A stretch of DNA of 64,000 nt, taken from NCBI RefSeq assembly GCF_013449685.1, contig NZ_JACDSF010000003.1, forward strand, positions 59,220-123,219, written 5' to 3'. Below the pieces are notes generated by a model that made no database searches, was not told the DNA's origin, and was given only the letters and a program-made list of their open reading frames with translations. Below are positions 38,978 through 50,910 of this stretch, in pieces (the stretch's first letter is position 1; each line of letters starts with the position of its first letter). Both the position numbers and the translations under genes were made by a program. The stretch comes from Pectobacterium brasiliense (GTDB lineage Bacteria; Pseudomonadota; Gammaproteobacteria; Enterobacterales; Enterobacteriaceae).

Positions 38978-41058
38978 TGAAAGGCCGCCTGCTGAACACC
39001 CAACCGCTGAGTACACTTACTGGCGTGGGTGCAAATCAGGCAGCGAAGCTCGCGCGACTCGGGCTGGAAACCGTGCAGGATCTCCTCCTGCACTTACCTC
39101 TACGCTACGAAGACCGCACGCATCTTTACCCGATTGGCGACCTCCTCCCCGGTATGTATGCCACCGTGGAAGGTGAAATCCTACGCAACGACATCACCTT
39201 TGGCAGCCGTCGCATGTTGACCTGCCAAATCAGTGACGGCAGCGGCATGCTGACCATGCGTTTCTTCAATTTCAGCGCCGCGATGAAAAACAGCCTCGCA
39301 CCGGGACAGCGCGTTACCGCTTATGGCGAAATCAAGCGTGGCAAAATCGGCGCGGAGATCATCCATCCTGAATATCGAGTTCAGGGGGATAGTACGCAGG
39401 TCGAGTTACAAGAATCGCTCACGCCGGTTTACCCTTCCACAGAGGGCGTTCGTCAGGCCACGCTCCGCAAACTGACCGATCAGGCGCTGGCGTTGCTCGA
39501 TGCCAACCACATCGATGAGCTGCTGCCTGAATCTCTAAGCCGATCGCTCATTAGTCTGCCCGACGCGCTACGCACCTTACATCGTCCCCCGCCGGATATG
39601 CAGCTCAGCGAGCTTGAGCACGGGAAACACCCGGCACAGCAGCGGTTGATTATGGAAGAACTGCTGGCACATAACCTGAGTATGCTCGCCGTGCGAGCGG
39701 GGGAACAACGGCATAAAGCCTCGCCGCTACAGGCGCAAGACGGTTTGAAGCAACAGTTGCTCGCTGCACTGCCGTTCAAACCCACGCAGGCGCAAGAACG
39801 TGTCGTAGCCGAAATTGAAGCGGATATGGCGAAAGATTTCCCGATGATGCGTTTGGTGCAGGGCGATGTGGGTTCAGGAAAAACGCTGGTCGCCGCACTG
39901 GCAGCATTACGCGCCATTGCCAACGGCAAGCAGGTCGCGCTGATGGCACCCACAGAGCTATTGGCCGAACAGCACGCCCATAGTTTCCGTCAGTGGTTTG
40001 AACCACTAGGGCTTGACGTCGGCTGGCTGGCTGGCAAACAAAAAGGGAAAGCGCGTCAGGCGCAGCAGGATGCCATCGCCAGCGGTCAGGTTTCCATGGT
40101 TGTCGGGACGCACGCTATTTTCCAGCAGCAGGTACAATTCAACGGGCTGGCATTAGTCATCATTGACGAACAGCACCGCTTTGGCGTGCATCAACGCCTT
40201 GCGCTGTGGGAAAAAGGCGAAGAACAGGGCTTTCATGCCCATCAATTGATTATGACCGCGACACCGATTCCCCGCACGCTGGCGATGACGGCCTATGCCG
40301 ATCTGGATACGTCCGTCATTGATGAGCTGCCGCCGGGCAGAACCCCCGTCACCACTGTCGCCATACCCGATTCACGCCGCAGCGACATTATCGAACGCGT
40401 GAATAATGCCTGTCAGCAGGAAGGGCGACAGGCCTATTGGGTGTGTACGCTGATCGAAGAATCCGACCTGCTGGAAGCGCAAGCAGCAGAAGCCACCAGC
40501 GAAGAGCTGAAGGCTGCCCTGCCGAATCTCAAGGTTGGATTGGTTCACGGCCGCATGAAGGCGCAGGAAAAGCAGGCGGTGATGCAGGCTTTCAAACAGG
40601 GCGAACTGCAACTGCTGGTAGCGACCACCGTCATCGAGGTAGGTGTGGATGTACCCAATGCCAGCCTGATGATCATTGAGAACCCAGAGCGTCTGGGATT
40701 AGCGCAACTGCACCAATTGCGCGGGCGCGTCGGACGTGGCGCGGTGGCATCTCACTGCGTGCTGCTCTACAAAACACCAATGAGCAAGACAGCACAAAAA
40801 CGGCTTCAGGTTCTACGCGATAGCAACGATGGCTTTGTTATCGCGCAGCGCGATCTGGAAATTCGCGGGCCGGGAGAATTACTCGGTACGCGCCAGACGG
40901 GCAATGCCGAGTTTAAAGTCGCTGACCTCCTGCGCGATCAGGACCTGATTCCACAGGTACAGCGCGTTGCTCGCCACCTGCATGAACACTATCCCGAGCA
41001 TGCCGTTGCACTCATCGAACGCTGGCTACCAGAACGCGCACGTTACACCAACGCTTGA
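38977..41058 (+). CDS. recG: ATP-dependent DNA helicase RecG
   Basis: Encodes 693 residues, equal to E. coli RecG. A branch-migrating helicase that reverses stalled forks and processes Holliday junctions and R-loops. The N-terminal wedge/OB-fold is in 'YATVEGEILRNDITFGSRRMLTCQISDGSG'. The helicase motifs follow: GDVGSGKT (I), DEQHRFGV (II), 'MTATPIPRT' (III), and 'QLRGRVGRG' (VI). The ATG at 38977 is used because MKGRLLNTQPLSTL is conserved; the longer frame from 38944 overlaps trmH. Last gene of the operon; the next gene is 206 bp away. Confidence 0.96.
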   Translation: MKGRLLNTQPLSTLTGVGANQAAKLARLGLETVQDLLLHLPLRYEDRTHLYPIGDLLPGMYATVEGEILRNDITFGSRRMLTCQISDGSGMLTMRFFNFSAAMKNSLAPGQRVTAYGEIKRGKIGAEIIHPEYRVQGDSTQVELQESLTPVYPSTEGVRQATLRKLTDQALALLDANHIDELLPESLSRSLISLPDALRTLHRPPPDMQLSELEHGKHPAQQRLIMEELLAHNLSMLAVRAGEQRHKASPLQAQDGLKQQLLAALPFKPTQAQERVVAEIEADMAKDFPMMRLVQGDVGSGKTLVAALAALRAIANGKQVALMAPTELLAEQHAHSFRQWFEPLGLDVGWLAGKQKGKARQAQQDAIASGQVSMVVGTHAIFQQQVQFNGLALVIIDEQHRFGVHQRLALWEKGEEQGFHAHQLIMTATPIPRTLAMTAYADLDTSVIDELPPGRTPVTTVAIPDSRRSDIIERVNNACQQEGRQAYWVCTLIEESDLLEAQAAEATSEELKAALPNLKVGLVHGRMKAQEKQAVMQAFKQGELQLLVATTVIEVGVDVPNASLMIIENPERLGLAQLHQLRGRVGRGAVASHCVLLYKTPMSKTAQKRLQVLRDSNDGFVIAQRDLEIRGPGELLGTRQTGNAEFKVADLLRDQDLIPQVQRVARHLHEHYPEHAVALIERWLPERARYTNA

Positions 41059-41190
41059 TTGCAACAACGTATTCTTCATTTCTCTTAAAACCTCGCCGCC
41101 AACACACATGCACAGTGAAGTATGATGCGTATATCCCTTTAAATAATAAATCCTTGCTTGTCGGACAAAATTCATATCGAAAAGATGAGT

Positions 41191-41206
41191 TGGCAAACGT
41201 TTGCTT
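41191..41206. promoter_or_regulatory. PurR-like box upstream of xanP
   Basis: TGGCAAACGTTTGCTT contains the perfect palindrome GCAAACGTTTGC, the core of the PurR operator consensus ACGCAAACGTTTGCGT. It lies 58 bp before the xanP ATG. Repression by PurR with hypoxanthine or guanine is inferred from the site and the gene's role. Confidence 0.75.
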
Positions 41207-41264
41207 TCAGCAAAGAGATCATTAAAATGCGCTCTTTGTCGTTTCAGGAACGCCAACTTACATC

Positions 41265-42653
41265 ATGAATACCACCACGGAAACGTCCCGAACAGAAGCC
41301 GCTGCCGCACCTCAGCGCAGTGAACTCATCTATCATCTTGAAGACCGCCCGCCGCTGCCGCAAACGCTGTTCGCCGCCAGTCAGCATTTGCTTGCCATGT
41401 TTGTTGCGGTGATTACCCCCGCACTACTGATCTGTCAGGCATTAGGTTTACCCGCAGAGGATACGCAGCGCATCATCAGTATGTCGCTTTTCGCTTCCGG
41501 TCTGGCCTCCATTCTACAAATAAAAACCTGGGGTCCTGTCGGCTCTGGTCTGCTGTCTATTCAGGGCACCAGCTTTAACTTCGTGACGCCACTGATTATG
41601 GGTGGGCTGGCGCTGAAAAACGGCGGGGCAGATGTTCCCACGATGATGGCTGCACTGTTCGGTACGCTGATGGTCGCTTCCTTCACCGAAATCATTCTTT
41701 CACGCTTCCTGCATTTAACCCGCCGCATCATTACCCCGCTGGTTTCCGGCATTGTGGTGATGATCATTGGGCTGTCGCTGATTCAAGTCGGCCTGACTTC
41801 CATCGGCGGCGGCTATGCCGCAATGGGTAATAACACCTTCGGCGCCCCCAAGAACTTACTTTTAGCGGGTGTGGTGTTGCTGGTTATTATTCTGCTTAAC
41901 CGCCAGCGTAACCCTTACCTGCGCGTCGCGTCGCTGGTAATTGCCATGGCGGTGGGTTATCTGGGTGCTTGGTTGATGGGCATGCTGCCGGAAAATGCGC
42001 CAGCTCAAAACGACACGGTCATTATGGTGCCCACACCGCTGCATTACGGTCTCGGCTTTGACTGGAATCTGTTGATTCCGCTGATGCTGGTCTTCATGGT
42101 GACATCGTTAGAAACCATCGGTGACATCACCGCGACCTCCGACGTTTCAGAGCAGCCGGTCAGAGGCCCGCTGTACATGAAACGCTTAAAAGGCGGCGTG
42201 CTGGCAAACGGCTTGAACTCTTGCCTTTCTGCCGTATTCAACACCTTCCCCAACTCTTGCTTCGGCCAGAATAACGGCGTCATCCAGCTTACCGGTGTTG
42301 CCAGCCGCTATGTGGGTTTTGTGGTTTCGCTGATGCTGATCGCACTGGGGCTGTTCCCTGCCGTTAGCGGATTTGTGCAGCATATTCCAGAGCCGGTTCT
42401 GGGCGGTGCCACTATCGTGATGTTTGGTACGATCGCCGCTTCTGGTGTGCGCATTGTGTCCCGTGAGCCGCTGAATCGTCGTGCGATCATGATTATTGCA
42501 CTGTCGCTGGCTGTAGGTCTTGGCGTATCGCAGCAGCCGCTGATTCTGCAGTTCGCACCGGATTGGATTAAAACATTACTGTCCTCCGGTATCGCCGCTG
42601 GCGGGATTACGGCAATCGTGCTGAATATTGTCTTCCCACACGAAAAAAAATAG
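41265..42653 (+). CDS. xanP: Xanthine:proton symporter XanP
   Basis: Encodes 462 residues; an NCS2/NAT-family inner-membrane purine transporter with 14 helices expected. The family signature is in '[37 protein letters not shown]' (residues ~314-350), with the QNNGV and FPNS motifs. '[19 protein letters not shown]' provides the TM8 Glu used for substrate. Takes up xanthine with protons. In E. coli gltS lies between recG and xanP; here it is missing. A PurR-like box precedes it and a strong terminator follows. Confidence 0.93.
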   Translation: MNTTTETSRTEAAAAPQRSELIYHLEDRPPLPQTLFAASQHLLAMFVAVITPALLICQALGLPAEDTQRIISMSLFASGLASILQIKTWGPVGSGLLSIQGTSFNFVTPLIMGGLALKNGGADVPTMMAALFGTLMVASFTEIILSRFLHLTRRIITPLVSGIVVMIIGLSLIQVGLTSIGGGYAAMGNNTFGAPKNLLLAGVVLLVIILLNRQRNPYLRVASLVIAMAVGYLGAWLMGMLPENAPAQNDTVIMVPTPLHYGLGFDWNLLIPLMLVFMVTSLETIGDITATSDVSEQPVRGPLYMKRLKGGVLANGLNSCLSAVFNTFPNSCFGQNNGVIQLTGVASRYVGFVVSLMLIALGLFPAVSGFVQHIPEPVLGGATIVMFGTIAASGVRIVSREPLNRRAIMIIALSLAVGLGVSQQPLILQFAPDWIKTLLSSGIAAGGITAIVLNIVFPHEKK

Positions 42654-42687
42654 CGCCAGCCCGCAATAATTTCAGTTCAGTTCATGT

Positions 42688-42722
42688 AAAAGCGAGCGGG
42701 GATGCAACACCGCTCGCTTTTT
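42688..42722 (+). terminator. xanP terminator
   Basis: AAAAGCGAGCG (42688-42698) pairs with CGCTCGCTTTT (42711-42721), and the T-run continues one base. It lies 35 bp after the xanP stop. Confidence 0.9.
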
Positions 42723-42810
42723 ACTGTCTGTAACAGCATTACCTATTGAGCCTTCAGGGAAATTGCGGCATAAGAACAGTTCTCCCTGACGATTGGCATG
42801 GACTGACACG

Positions 42811-44502
42811 ATGAAATTTATCGGGAAATTATTGCTGACCCTACTACTGCTGGCCTTTTTAGCGCTGGTAGTCGTATACGTATTACTACAAACCAGTTGG
42901 GCGGCAGGCTGGATAAGTAATTGGGTAAACCAGAATACTGGCTACCAGTTGTCACTGGGCAAAATTAATCATGACTGGTCAACAGCCGATCATATCCAAC
43001 TCACTGATGTCAGTTTTGGCCAGAAAAATCAGCCACCGACACTCACTGCAAAGCAGATTTCAGCCGGGTTTAGTACCCGTCAAATTACCGATCCGCGCCA
43101 CTTCGCCAGTCTCGGACTGGAAGGCGGTACGCTAAACCTTTCCTCACAGGCCGCCACACTCCCTATCGAAGCCGATGTACTACAGCTGCGTACAATGGCA
43201 CTGCAGGCAAAGGACGGCGATTGGCGTCTGAATGGTCAACAAATTAACGGCGGCATGATACCGTGGCAGCCTGAGGCAGGTTATCTGCTGGGCAAACAGG
43301 GACAGTTCCAGCTCAGCGCCCGCTCACTCGAACTCAACGATATTCCCGCCAGTCAGGTATTGGTTCAGGGCGAAATCAACCACAATCAGCTGATTCTGAG
43401 CAATTTCGGCGCGGATGTCGCTCAGGGGCAGCTAACGGGCAATGCCAGCCGCGCAGAAGACGGCAGTTGGCAGATCGGTAACCTGCGACTCAGCAATGTC
43501 CGTTTGCAAACGCAGAGAACGCCGGAGGCCTTCTGGCAGCCCGTTACCGAACTGCCTTCTGTGACCGTTGACCGCTTTGATCTGATTGATGCCCGTATTG
43601 AAGGGCCGGGATGGGCGTTTATCGACCTTGATGTTGCCCTACAAAATGTCACGTTTAAGCAGAATGACTGGCAGAGCGAGGGTGGAACGCTGTCATTCAA
43701 TGCGACTGACATTGTGAACGGCAACATGCACCTTATCGACCCTATCGTGAATCTGGACTTGTCACCGGCGGGCGTTAACATCAAGCAGTTTTCTACGCGC
43801 TGGGAAGGCGGTTTACTGCGAACCAACGGCAGTTGGCAGCGTAGTCACCACCGTTTAGCGCTGAATGAATTTGTTGTCGCAGGGATGGAATACACGCTCC
43901 CCAGCGACTGGCGTCAGCGGTGGCAAACGCCCCTGCCATCATGGCTGGCAGAAGTGAGTGTGCGAAAATTCACGGCGAACCGCAATCTGCTGATTGATAT
44001 CAATCCGGATTTTCCCTTCCAGCTAACCGCATTAGATGGCTACGGCAGCAATTTGCTACTGGCTCGCAACCACCAGTGGGGAATGTGGACAGGATCGTTG
44101 AATCTTAATGCCAGCGATGCGACGTTTAATAAAGTCGATGTCCGCCGTCCTTCAATGGCACTGGTAGCCGACGATAATCAGATCGCCATTAACGAACTCA
44201 GCGCGTTTACGCAAAATGGCATGCTGGATGCCAAGGCAACGATCAACCAGCAACCGGCACGCAATTTTTCTCTGTCACTGACAGGACGCGCCGTCCCGCT
44301 GGATGTTCTGACGCGTTGGGGATGGCCAGAACCCGCAACCGCACCGACGGGCAATACAAATCTGCAATTGCAACTGAGTGGACAGCTTGCCGCTGATACG
44401 CCACTGAAACCGACGCTAAGCGGTACGCTACAAGGTGTGGATAGCAATGATCATCCCATCAGACAGCAAATGCATCAGGGCACTGTGACAGAAACGCCGT
44501 AA
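42811..44502 (+). CDS. yicH: AsmA-family protein YicH
   Basis: Encodes 563 residues. One N-terminal membrane anchor (MKFIGKLLLTLLLLAFLALVVVYVLL), then a long periplasmic beta-rich domain. This is the AsmA/BridgeC architecture shared with YhdP, TamB and AsmA, thought to conduct phospholipid across the periplasm. Local matches to E. coli YicH are strong: 'NGGMIPWQPEAGYLLG', 'LDGYGSNLLL', 'KVDVRRPSMAL'. The ATG at 42811 gives the conserved anchor; the frame could begin at a TTG at 42793. It is a single gene; its own function is not established. Confidence 0.92.
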   Translation: MKFIGKLLLTLLLLAFLALVVVYVLLQTSWAAGWISNWVNQNTGYQLSLGKINHDWSTADHIQLTDVSFGQKNQPPTLTAKQISAGFSTRQITDPRHFASLGLEGGTLNLSSQAATLPIEADVLQLRTMALQAKDGDWRLNGQQINGGMIPWQPEAGYLLGKQGQFQLSARSLELNDIPASQVLVQGEINHNQLILSNFGADVAQGQLTGNASRAEDGSWQIGNLRLSNVRLQTQRTPEAFWQPVTELPSVTVDRFDLIDARIEGPGWAFIDLDVALQNVTFKQNDWQSEGGTLSFNATDIVNGNMHLIDPIVNLDLSPAGVNIKQFSTRWEGGLLRTNGSWQRSHHRLALNEFVVAGMEYTLPSDWRQRWQTPLPSWLAEVSVRKFTANRNLLIDINPDFPFQLTALDGYGSNLLLARNHQWGMWTGSLNLNASDATFNKVDVRRPSMALVADDNQIAINELSAFTQNGMLDAKATINQQPARNFSLSLTGRAVPLDVLTRWGWPEPATAPTGNTNLQLQLSGQLAADTPLKPTLSGTLQGVDSNDHPIRQQMHQGTVTETP

Positions 44503-44508
44503 TTATTA

Positions 44509-44564
44509 CGTTTTCAAAATTATACGTTTTCAAAATACGGTTTTTTTAATAAGCGTTTTCAAAA
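44509..44564. repeat. Three direct copies of CGTTTTCAAAA downstream of yicH
   Basis: The 11-mer CGTTTTCAAAA occurs at 44509-44519, 44525-44535 and 44554-44564, just past the yicH stop, and a TTTTTTT run lies between copies 2 and 3. A separate 9-bp stem (ACCCCGTGA 44603-44611 with TCACGGGGT 44615-44623, 3-base loop) follows and may act as terminator for yicH or fabY. Their function is unknown. Confidence 0.5.
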
Positions 44565-44704
44565 CATCCGCAACGTTGTTGCGTGCTGAAACAGCATCAT
44601 AAACCCCGTGAAAATCACGGGGTACGACTTGTTTCGAGGGTGCTGCCAGAGATTGTGAAGCGTGATGTACTGATGAAAAGACCGTCATAATACTCAGCGG
44701 CAGG

Positions 44705-45646
44705 CTAATCTACTTCTGACCCGCCTTCTTCCAGTGGCGCATCCGGTTGAACAGGCAGCACGATGTAAACCCCTTCGAACAACGCCCCTTTATTGTCATC
44801 ACCAAAGAGCTCAACATTAAGCTGCACACGCGCTTTGCGCCCACGCGCGAGGCGATCCAGATCGCCACTCAGCGACCCTAAATCAGCAATAGCACTTGGT
44901 CTGCCACTGACTGGCGCACTGTAACGAATATGCGCATCCGCCAGAATAATCGTGCCACCGAGGTGCCGTTCACGTAGCAACAGCCAGATTAATCCCCACC
45001 CCGTGAGCGTAGCGAGAGAAAACATGCTGCCGGCAAAAAGCGTATGGTGCGGGTTCTGGTTGCCTGTTTCAGGCATGGTGGTAATAAACTGCTTTCCGGT
45101 GTACTGGCTTATCCGCACGCCCATTTTTTCACTCAGGGGAATATGCTCGTACCACGCCTGCTGCAACTGTCCACACCAGTCAGGACGATGCAAAATGTCA
45201 TCCAGCGTCGCCACCGGTTTAATCATCAGAAAGTGCCGCACAGGTGTGGTTTGTGGCGCAGTGATCTCCCCCTGGTTAACAAAACCCAGTTTGGAGAAGA
45301 AATCTATTGCGTCTTCACGGGCGCTACAGACCACACGCTTGGCGCCTTCCTGACGCGCGACTGACTCCAGAGTAATCGCCAGCAGCGTGCCTAACCCTTT
45401 CCCTCGGACGTCAGGATGAACGGCGACAAAACGGATTGCCGCTTCATTATCTGCATTGATAGAAAGACGCCCAATTGCGACCAGCCTTCCCTGTTCATCC
45501 ACCACAGTTTGGTGATGTGCCAAAGCATCGTAAGCATCACGTTCAGAACCCAGTGGCTGGCGTAGAGGTTTACGCAGCATTTCCCAGCGAAATTGATAGT
45601 ACGCCTCCAGTTCTTCCGCGCTTTCAGGTACTCTCAAATGATACAT
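44705..45646 (-). CDS. fabY: Acyltransferase/thioesterase FabY (YiiD)
   Basis: Encodes 313 residues in two parts. A GNAT acetyltransferase domain spans residues ~1-150; its acetyl-CoA loop is '[23 protein letters not shown]' (the Q/RxxGxG/A pattern). A thioesterase-like hot-dog domain (YiiD C) spans ~160-310, with '[29 protein letters not shown]'. In E. coli FabY can initiate fatty-acid synthesis without FabH. The start [25 protein letters not shown] at 45646 is conserved; the frame extends upstream to 45748 without homology. It follows dtd with a 153-bp gap. Confidence 0.9.
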   Translation of the reverse strand: MYHLRVPESAEELEAYYQFRWEMLRKPLRQPLGSERDAYDALAHHQTVVDEQGRLVAIGRLSINADNEAAIRFVAVHPDVRGKGLGTLLAITLESVARQEGAKRVVCSAREDAIDFFSKLGFVNQGEITAPQTTPVRHFLMIKPVATLDDILHRPDWCGQLQQAWYEHIPLSEKMGVRISQYTGKQFITTMPETGNQNPHHTLFAGSMFSLATLTGWGLIWLLLRERHLGGTIILADAHIRYSAPVSGRPSAIADLGSLSGDLDRLARGRKARVQLNVELFGDDNKGALFEGVYIVLPVQPDAPLEEGGSEVD

Positions 45647-45799
45647 AACCCTTCCTCTATACCGAGATGCCTCATGGCATCGGGGTTCATAAGACCAAAC
45701 TGTTGAAGCAAATTTATACGCGAAGCAGCAACGGCGATAGCACGCCATAAGACAATGGCGCTACAAACCTATGACATTACAACCCCAGACGTCACAACC

Positions 45800-46237
45800 C
45801 TACGTCTGTAGCCAGAACGTCACTGGGCCATCATTCACTAATGCCACTTTCATATCCGCTGCAAACTGCCCTGTTTCCGTGTGAACGCCTTGCTCACGAC
45901 ACTGTCCGACAAAATATTGGTAGAGACGATCGGCCTCTGAAGGATGCGCCCCGCGAGAAAACCCAGGCCGCATGCCACGCTGCGTATCAGCCACCAGCGT
46001 AAACTGCGAAACCACCAGCACATTGCCGCCAGCCTGACGAACATTGAGATTCATTTTCCCGTCATCGTCACCGAATATGCGGTAACCCAACACACGCTCG
46101 CAGAGTCGCGTGGCTTTTTGTTCGTCATCGCCCTGCTCAACGCCCAGCAGGATCAGTAAACCTTTATCGATTTCCCCAACTACACTGCCTTCTACCGTAA
46201 CGCTGGCGCTGGATACTCGCTGAATTAGCGCAATCAT
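45800..46237 (-). CDS. dtd: D-aminoacyl-tRNA deacylase
   Basis: Encodes 145 residues, the family length. It removes D-amino acids and glycine mischarged on tRNA, acting in the cytoplasm as a dimer. The cross-subunit motifs are seen: SQFTLV (about residues 77-82) and the C-terminal 'NDGPVTFWL' with the Gly-cisPro of NxGP(V/F)[34 protein letters not shown] is typical. It lies between yihX and fabY on the same strand. Confidence 0.95.
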   Translation of the reverse strand: MIALIQRVSSASVTVEGSVVGEIDKGLLILLGVEQGDDEQKATRLCERVLGYRIFGDDDGKMNLNVRQAGGNVLVVSQFTLVADTQRGMRPGFSRGAHPSEADRLYQYFVGQCREQGVHTETGQFAADMKVALVNDGPVTFWLQT

Positions 46238-46301
46238 AAAACCCGACTACTCCTGATGTCATCATTCCCAATAGGGGCGATGTCCGCCCCTGCGATATAA
46301 A

Positions 46302-46913
46302 TTATGCTTTAGCCGTCGTCGCCTGCATGGCGAAAAAATCCGGTACCACCTGACGATCGGTCACCAGAATGCTGTGAATGCCCAGGCTTTGTGCCGCATC
46401 GACGTTCGCAGCATTATCGTCAAAAAAGACGGCTTGCGCAGGCGTCACGCCTTCTTGCGTCAAGACGTATTGATAAATCGCCTGTTCCGGTTTACGTAAT
46501 CCAATGTCTTGCGACAGGTAGAGCTTGTCGGCCGCCGTCTCCACTTCAGGGAATAGTGCAGGCCAATGTGCACAATGAAGGCGATTGGTGTTCGACAAAA
46601 TCACCACACGGTGCCCTTGCTGACGCAGGCGCCGCATGATGCCGATAACCTCGGGACGCAGCGCGACAAAAATGGCCTGCCAGCCAGCGGTGAATTGTTC
46701 GAAGCTCAGAGCGATGCCCATTTCCTGGCACAGTCTGGTGGCAAATTCCTCGTCGCTGATCTCCCCCCGCTCATGCTGTTCAAACGCGTCGCCCATGACA
46801 AAACGCTCTTGCAACGTCGCGAGCGGCGCGCTGCTCAGATTACTCCAGACACCCAATACCCTATTGAAATCAATATCTATGACGACATTGCCTAAATCAA
46901 AGATATACAGCAT
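46302..46913 (-). CDS. yihX: Alpha-D-glucose-1-phosphate phosphatase YihX (HAD4)
   Basis: Encodes 203 residues. HAD superfamily: motif I 'YIFDLGNVVIDID' (residues 3-15), motif II 'VILSNTN', and motif III/IV 'KPEQAIYQYVL..EGVTPAQAVFFDDNAANVDAA'. The first HAD aspartate is present; the usual second position reads G (DLGN), as in E. coli YihX. It dephosphorylates glucose-1-phosphate released from glycogen. The ATG at 46913 is chosen over an upstream ATG at 46949 because MLYIFDLGNV is conserved. Confidence 0.93.
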   Translation of the reverse strand: MLYIFDLGNVVIDIDFNRVLGVWSNLSSAPLATLQERFVMGDAFEQHERGEISDEEFATRLCQEMGIALSFEQFTAGWQAIFVALRPEVIGIMRRLRQQGHRVVILSNTNRLHCAHWPALFPEVETAADKLYLSQDIGLRKPEQAIYQYVLTQEGVTPAQAVFFDDNAANVDAAQSLGIHSILVTDRQVVPDFFAMQATTAKA

Positions 46914-47025
46914 GGCAGTGACCTCCTGACGTAATCGTGGGATTTTCACTGTAGCGGGAAATGGCGAAACTGAACAGGGAGGAAATATAAAGGAAAAATT
47001 AAAATGGAAGAAAGCGCATAAAATT

Positions 47026-47047
47026 CAGGGCACCCGAAGGTGCCCTG
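47026..47047 (-). terminator. typA terminator
   Basis: CAGGGCACC (47026-47034) pairs with GGTGCCCTG (47039-47047) over a CGAA loop. On the minus strand AATTTTATG follows. It lies 28 bp past the typA stop. Confidence 0.8.
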
Positions 47048-47075
47048 TTGCGTAACAAGCCAAATCCGTCTGAAA

Positions 47076-48899
<1,824 letters not shown>

Positions 48900-49050
48900 A
48901 GCTTTGCCTCAGGCATTTAGAAATAGCGCGCTATTGTACACGTATTAATCGAGGGACTAAACAAGATCACAAGCATCTATGATAAACAACCTAGAGCTGC
49001 CTGCTTTGTGATCCCTTTCACGGTGCAAAAGCGCTACAAGCGAACACAAA

Positions 49051-49067
49051 TGCACTAAATAAGTGCA
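49051..49067. promoter_or_regulatory. NtrC-binding site 1 of glnA
   Basis: TGCACTAAATAAGTGCA is a perfect 6-5-6 palindrome of the NtrC consensus TGCACn-N5-nGTGCA. Its centre lies near -140 from the start predicted by the sigma-54 element, the same place as the strong E. coli site. Confidence 0.92.
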
Positions 49068-49082
49068 ATAATTCACATATGG

Positions 49083-49099
49083 AGCACCATTTTGGTGCT
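49083..49099. promoter_or_regulatory. NtrC-binding site 2 of glnA
   Basis: AGCACCATTTTGGTGCT is a perfect 6-5-6 palindrome centred 32 bp (three turns) from site 1 and near -108. The pair forms the NtrC enhancer. Confidence 0.92.
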
Positions 49100-49171
49100 T
49101 TAGACTATAATGGTGCAGTGGATTTCCGTGAGAAAGCCCCACGGAGCAACACATTGCACACATTTAAAAAG

Positions 49172-49190
49172 TTGGCACACTTTTAGCTTT
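49172..49190 (+). promoter_or_regulatory. Sigma-54 promoter glnAp2
   Basis: TTGGCACACTTTTAGCTTT has GG (-24) at 49174-49175 and GC (-12) at 49186-49187, with the required 10 bases between. It differs from E. coli glnAp2 only in the inner spacer. Transcription should begin near 49199 and needs phosphorylated NtrC. Confidence 0.95.
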
Positions 49191-49268
49191 AGTCTACTCA
49201 CGGCAACAACATCAATCCACAACGATATTCGTTCCACGACGATAAATGACCAATCGGGAGAACCAAGT

Positions 49269-50678
49269 ATGTCCGCAGAACATGTTTTGACGATGCTGAA
49301 TGAGCACGAAGTGAAGTTTGTTGATTTACGCTTCACTGATACTAAAGGTAAAGAGCAGCACGTCACCATTCCGGCTCATCAAGTCAATGCCGACTTCTTC
49401 GAAGAAGGTAAAATGTTTGATGGTTCCTCGATTGGCGGCTGGAAAGGTATTAACGAGTCAGACATGGTTCTGATGCCTGATGCCAGCACCGCAATGATCG
49501 ACCCGTTCTTCGAAGATTCTACACTGATCATTCGTTGTGACATCCTCGAGCCAGGCACGATGCAAGGTTATGACCGCGACCCGCGTTCTATCGCGAAACG
49601 TGCGGAAGATTTCCTGCGTTCTTCCGGCATTGCCGATACCGTCCTGTTCGGGCCTGAGCCAGAATTTTTCCTGTTTGATGACATCCGTTTCGGCAGCAGC
49701 ACGTCCGGTTCCCACGTTGCTATCGACGATGTCGAAGCTTACTGGAACTCCGGTAAAGCCTACGAAGGCGGTAACAAAGGTCACCGTCCAGGTCTGAAAG
49801 GCGGCTACTTCCCAGTTCCACCAGTCGATTCATCACAGGACATCCGTTCTGCTATGTGTCTGACCATGGAGCAAATGGGTCTGGTTGTTGAAGCTCACCA
49901 CCACGAAGTGGCTACCGCTGGTCAGAACGAAGTGGCTACCCGCTTCAACACCATGACCAAAAAAGCTGACGAAATTCAGATCTACAAATATGTCGTGCAC
50001 AACGTGGCTCACGCCTACGGTAAAACCGCGACCTTCATGCCAAAACCAATGTTCGGTGATAACGGTTCTGGTATGCACTGTCACATGTCTCTGTCTAAAG
50101 ACGGTACTAACCTGTTCGCTGGCGACAAATACGGCGGCCTGTCTGAAATGGCGCTGTTCTACATCGGCGGTGTTATCAAGCATGCTAAAGCCATCAACGC
50201 CTTGGCAAACCCAACGACCAACTCTTACAAGCGTCTGGTCCCAGGCTACGAAGCCCCAGTTATGCTGGCTTACTCTGCCCGTAACCGTTCTGCTTCAATC
50301 CGTATCCCAGTGGTTGCGAGCCCGAAAGCACGTCGTATCGAAGCGCGCTTCCCAGATCCAGCCGCTAACCCGTACCTGTGCTTCGCTGCACTGCTGATGG
50401 CTGGCCTCGACGGCATCATCAACAAAATCCACCCTGGCGATGCTATGGACAAAAACCTGTACGACCTGCCGCCGGAAGAAGAAGCAGAGATTCCAAAAGT
50501 TGCAGGTTCTCTGGACGAGGCCCTGGCTGCACTGAACGAAGACCGCGAGTTCCTGACCCGTGGTGGCGTGTTCACCGACGACGCTATCGAAGCGTATATC
50601 GAACTGCGTAAATCTGAGATTGACCGCGTTCGCATGACGCCGCACCCAGTTGAGTTCGAACTGTACTACAGCGTTTAA
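49269..50678 (+). CDS. glnA: Glutamine synthetase (type I)
   Basis: Encodes 469 residues. Makes glutamine from glutamate, ammonia and ATP as a dodecamer. Visible signatures: '[17 protein letters not shown]' (N-terminal GS motif), '[17 protein letters not shown]' (ATP site), and the adenylylation loop '[10 protein letters not shown]' with Tyr398 (397 after Met removal). It is therefore under GlnE control. The ATG at 49269 follows GGGAGAACCAAGT; the frame is open upstream to 49110 but that part lies over the promoter. Regulated by the NtrC sites and sigma-54 element upstream. First gene of glnALG. Confidence 0.98.
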   Translation: MSAEHVLTMLNEHEVKFVDLRFTDTKGKEQHVTIPAHQVNADFFEEGKMFDGSSIGGWKGINESDMVLMPDASTAMIDPFFEDSTLIIRCDILEPGTMQGYDRDPRSIAKRAEDFLRSSGIADTVLFGPEPEFFLFDDIRFGSSTSGSHVAIDDVEAYWNSGKAYEGGNKGHRPGLKGGYFPVPPVDSSQDIRSAMCLTMEQMGLVVEAHHHEVATAGQNEVATRFNTMTKKADEIQIYKYVVHNVAHAYGKTATFMPKPMFGDNGSGMHCHMSLSKDGTNLFAGDKYGGLSEMALFYIGGVIKHAKAINALANPTTNSYKRLVPGYEAPVMLAYSARNRSASIRIPVVASPKARRIEARFPDPAANPYLCFAALLMAGLDGIINKIHPGDAMDKNLYDLPPEEEAEIPKVAGSLDEALAALNEDREFLTRGGVFTDDAIEAYIELRKSEIDRVRMTPHPVEFELYYSV

Positions 50679-50806
50679 TAACTAAGCGTCTAGTAACTAC
50701 AGCGTCTAATCTCTACCTCGGCGTGGTTGGGTGTGCTGATACCCGACCATGACCGATAAACAACAGAATACTAATAATTTTGTTTTTGTTGCCGTGGAAA
50801 CGCTTC

Positions 50807-50831
50807 AGCCCATCTTCGGATGGGCTTTTTT
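50807..50831 (+). terminator. Terminator/attenuator between glnA and glnL
   Basis: AGCCCATC (50807-50814) and GATGGGCT (50819-50826) flank a TTCG tetraloop and are followed by TTTTT. It lowers readthrough so that glnLG is made in smaller amount than glnA. Confidence 0.9.
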
Positions 50832-50881
50832 CACCATCGGCATTGGCCGTTGCGACGTAACATCCATCATTCACACTACAA

Positions 50882-50898
50882 TGCACCACGACGGTGCG
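50882..50898. promoter_or_regulatory. NtrC site at the glnL promoter
   Basis: TGCACCACGACGGTGCG fits the NtrC 6-5-6 pattern with one mismatch in the symmetry. It lies 13 bp before the glnL ATG. In E. coli such a site lets NtrC repress glnLp; the same is inferred here. Confidence 0.8.
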
Positions 50899-50910
50899 GG
50901 AGTCTGCGTT

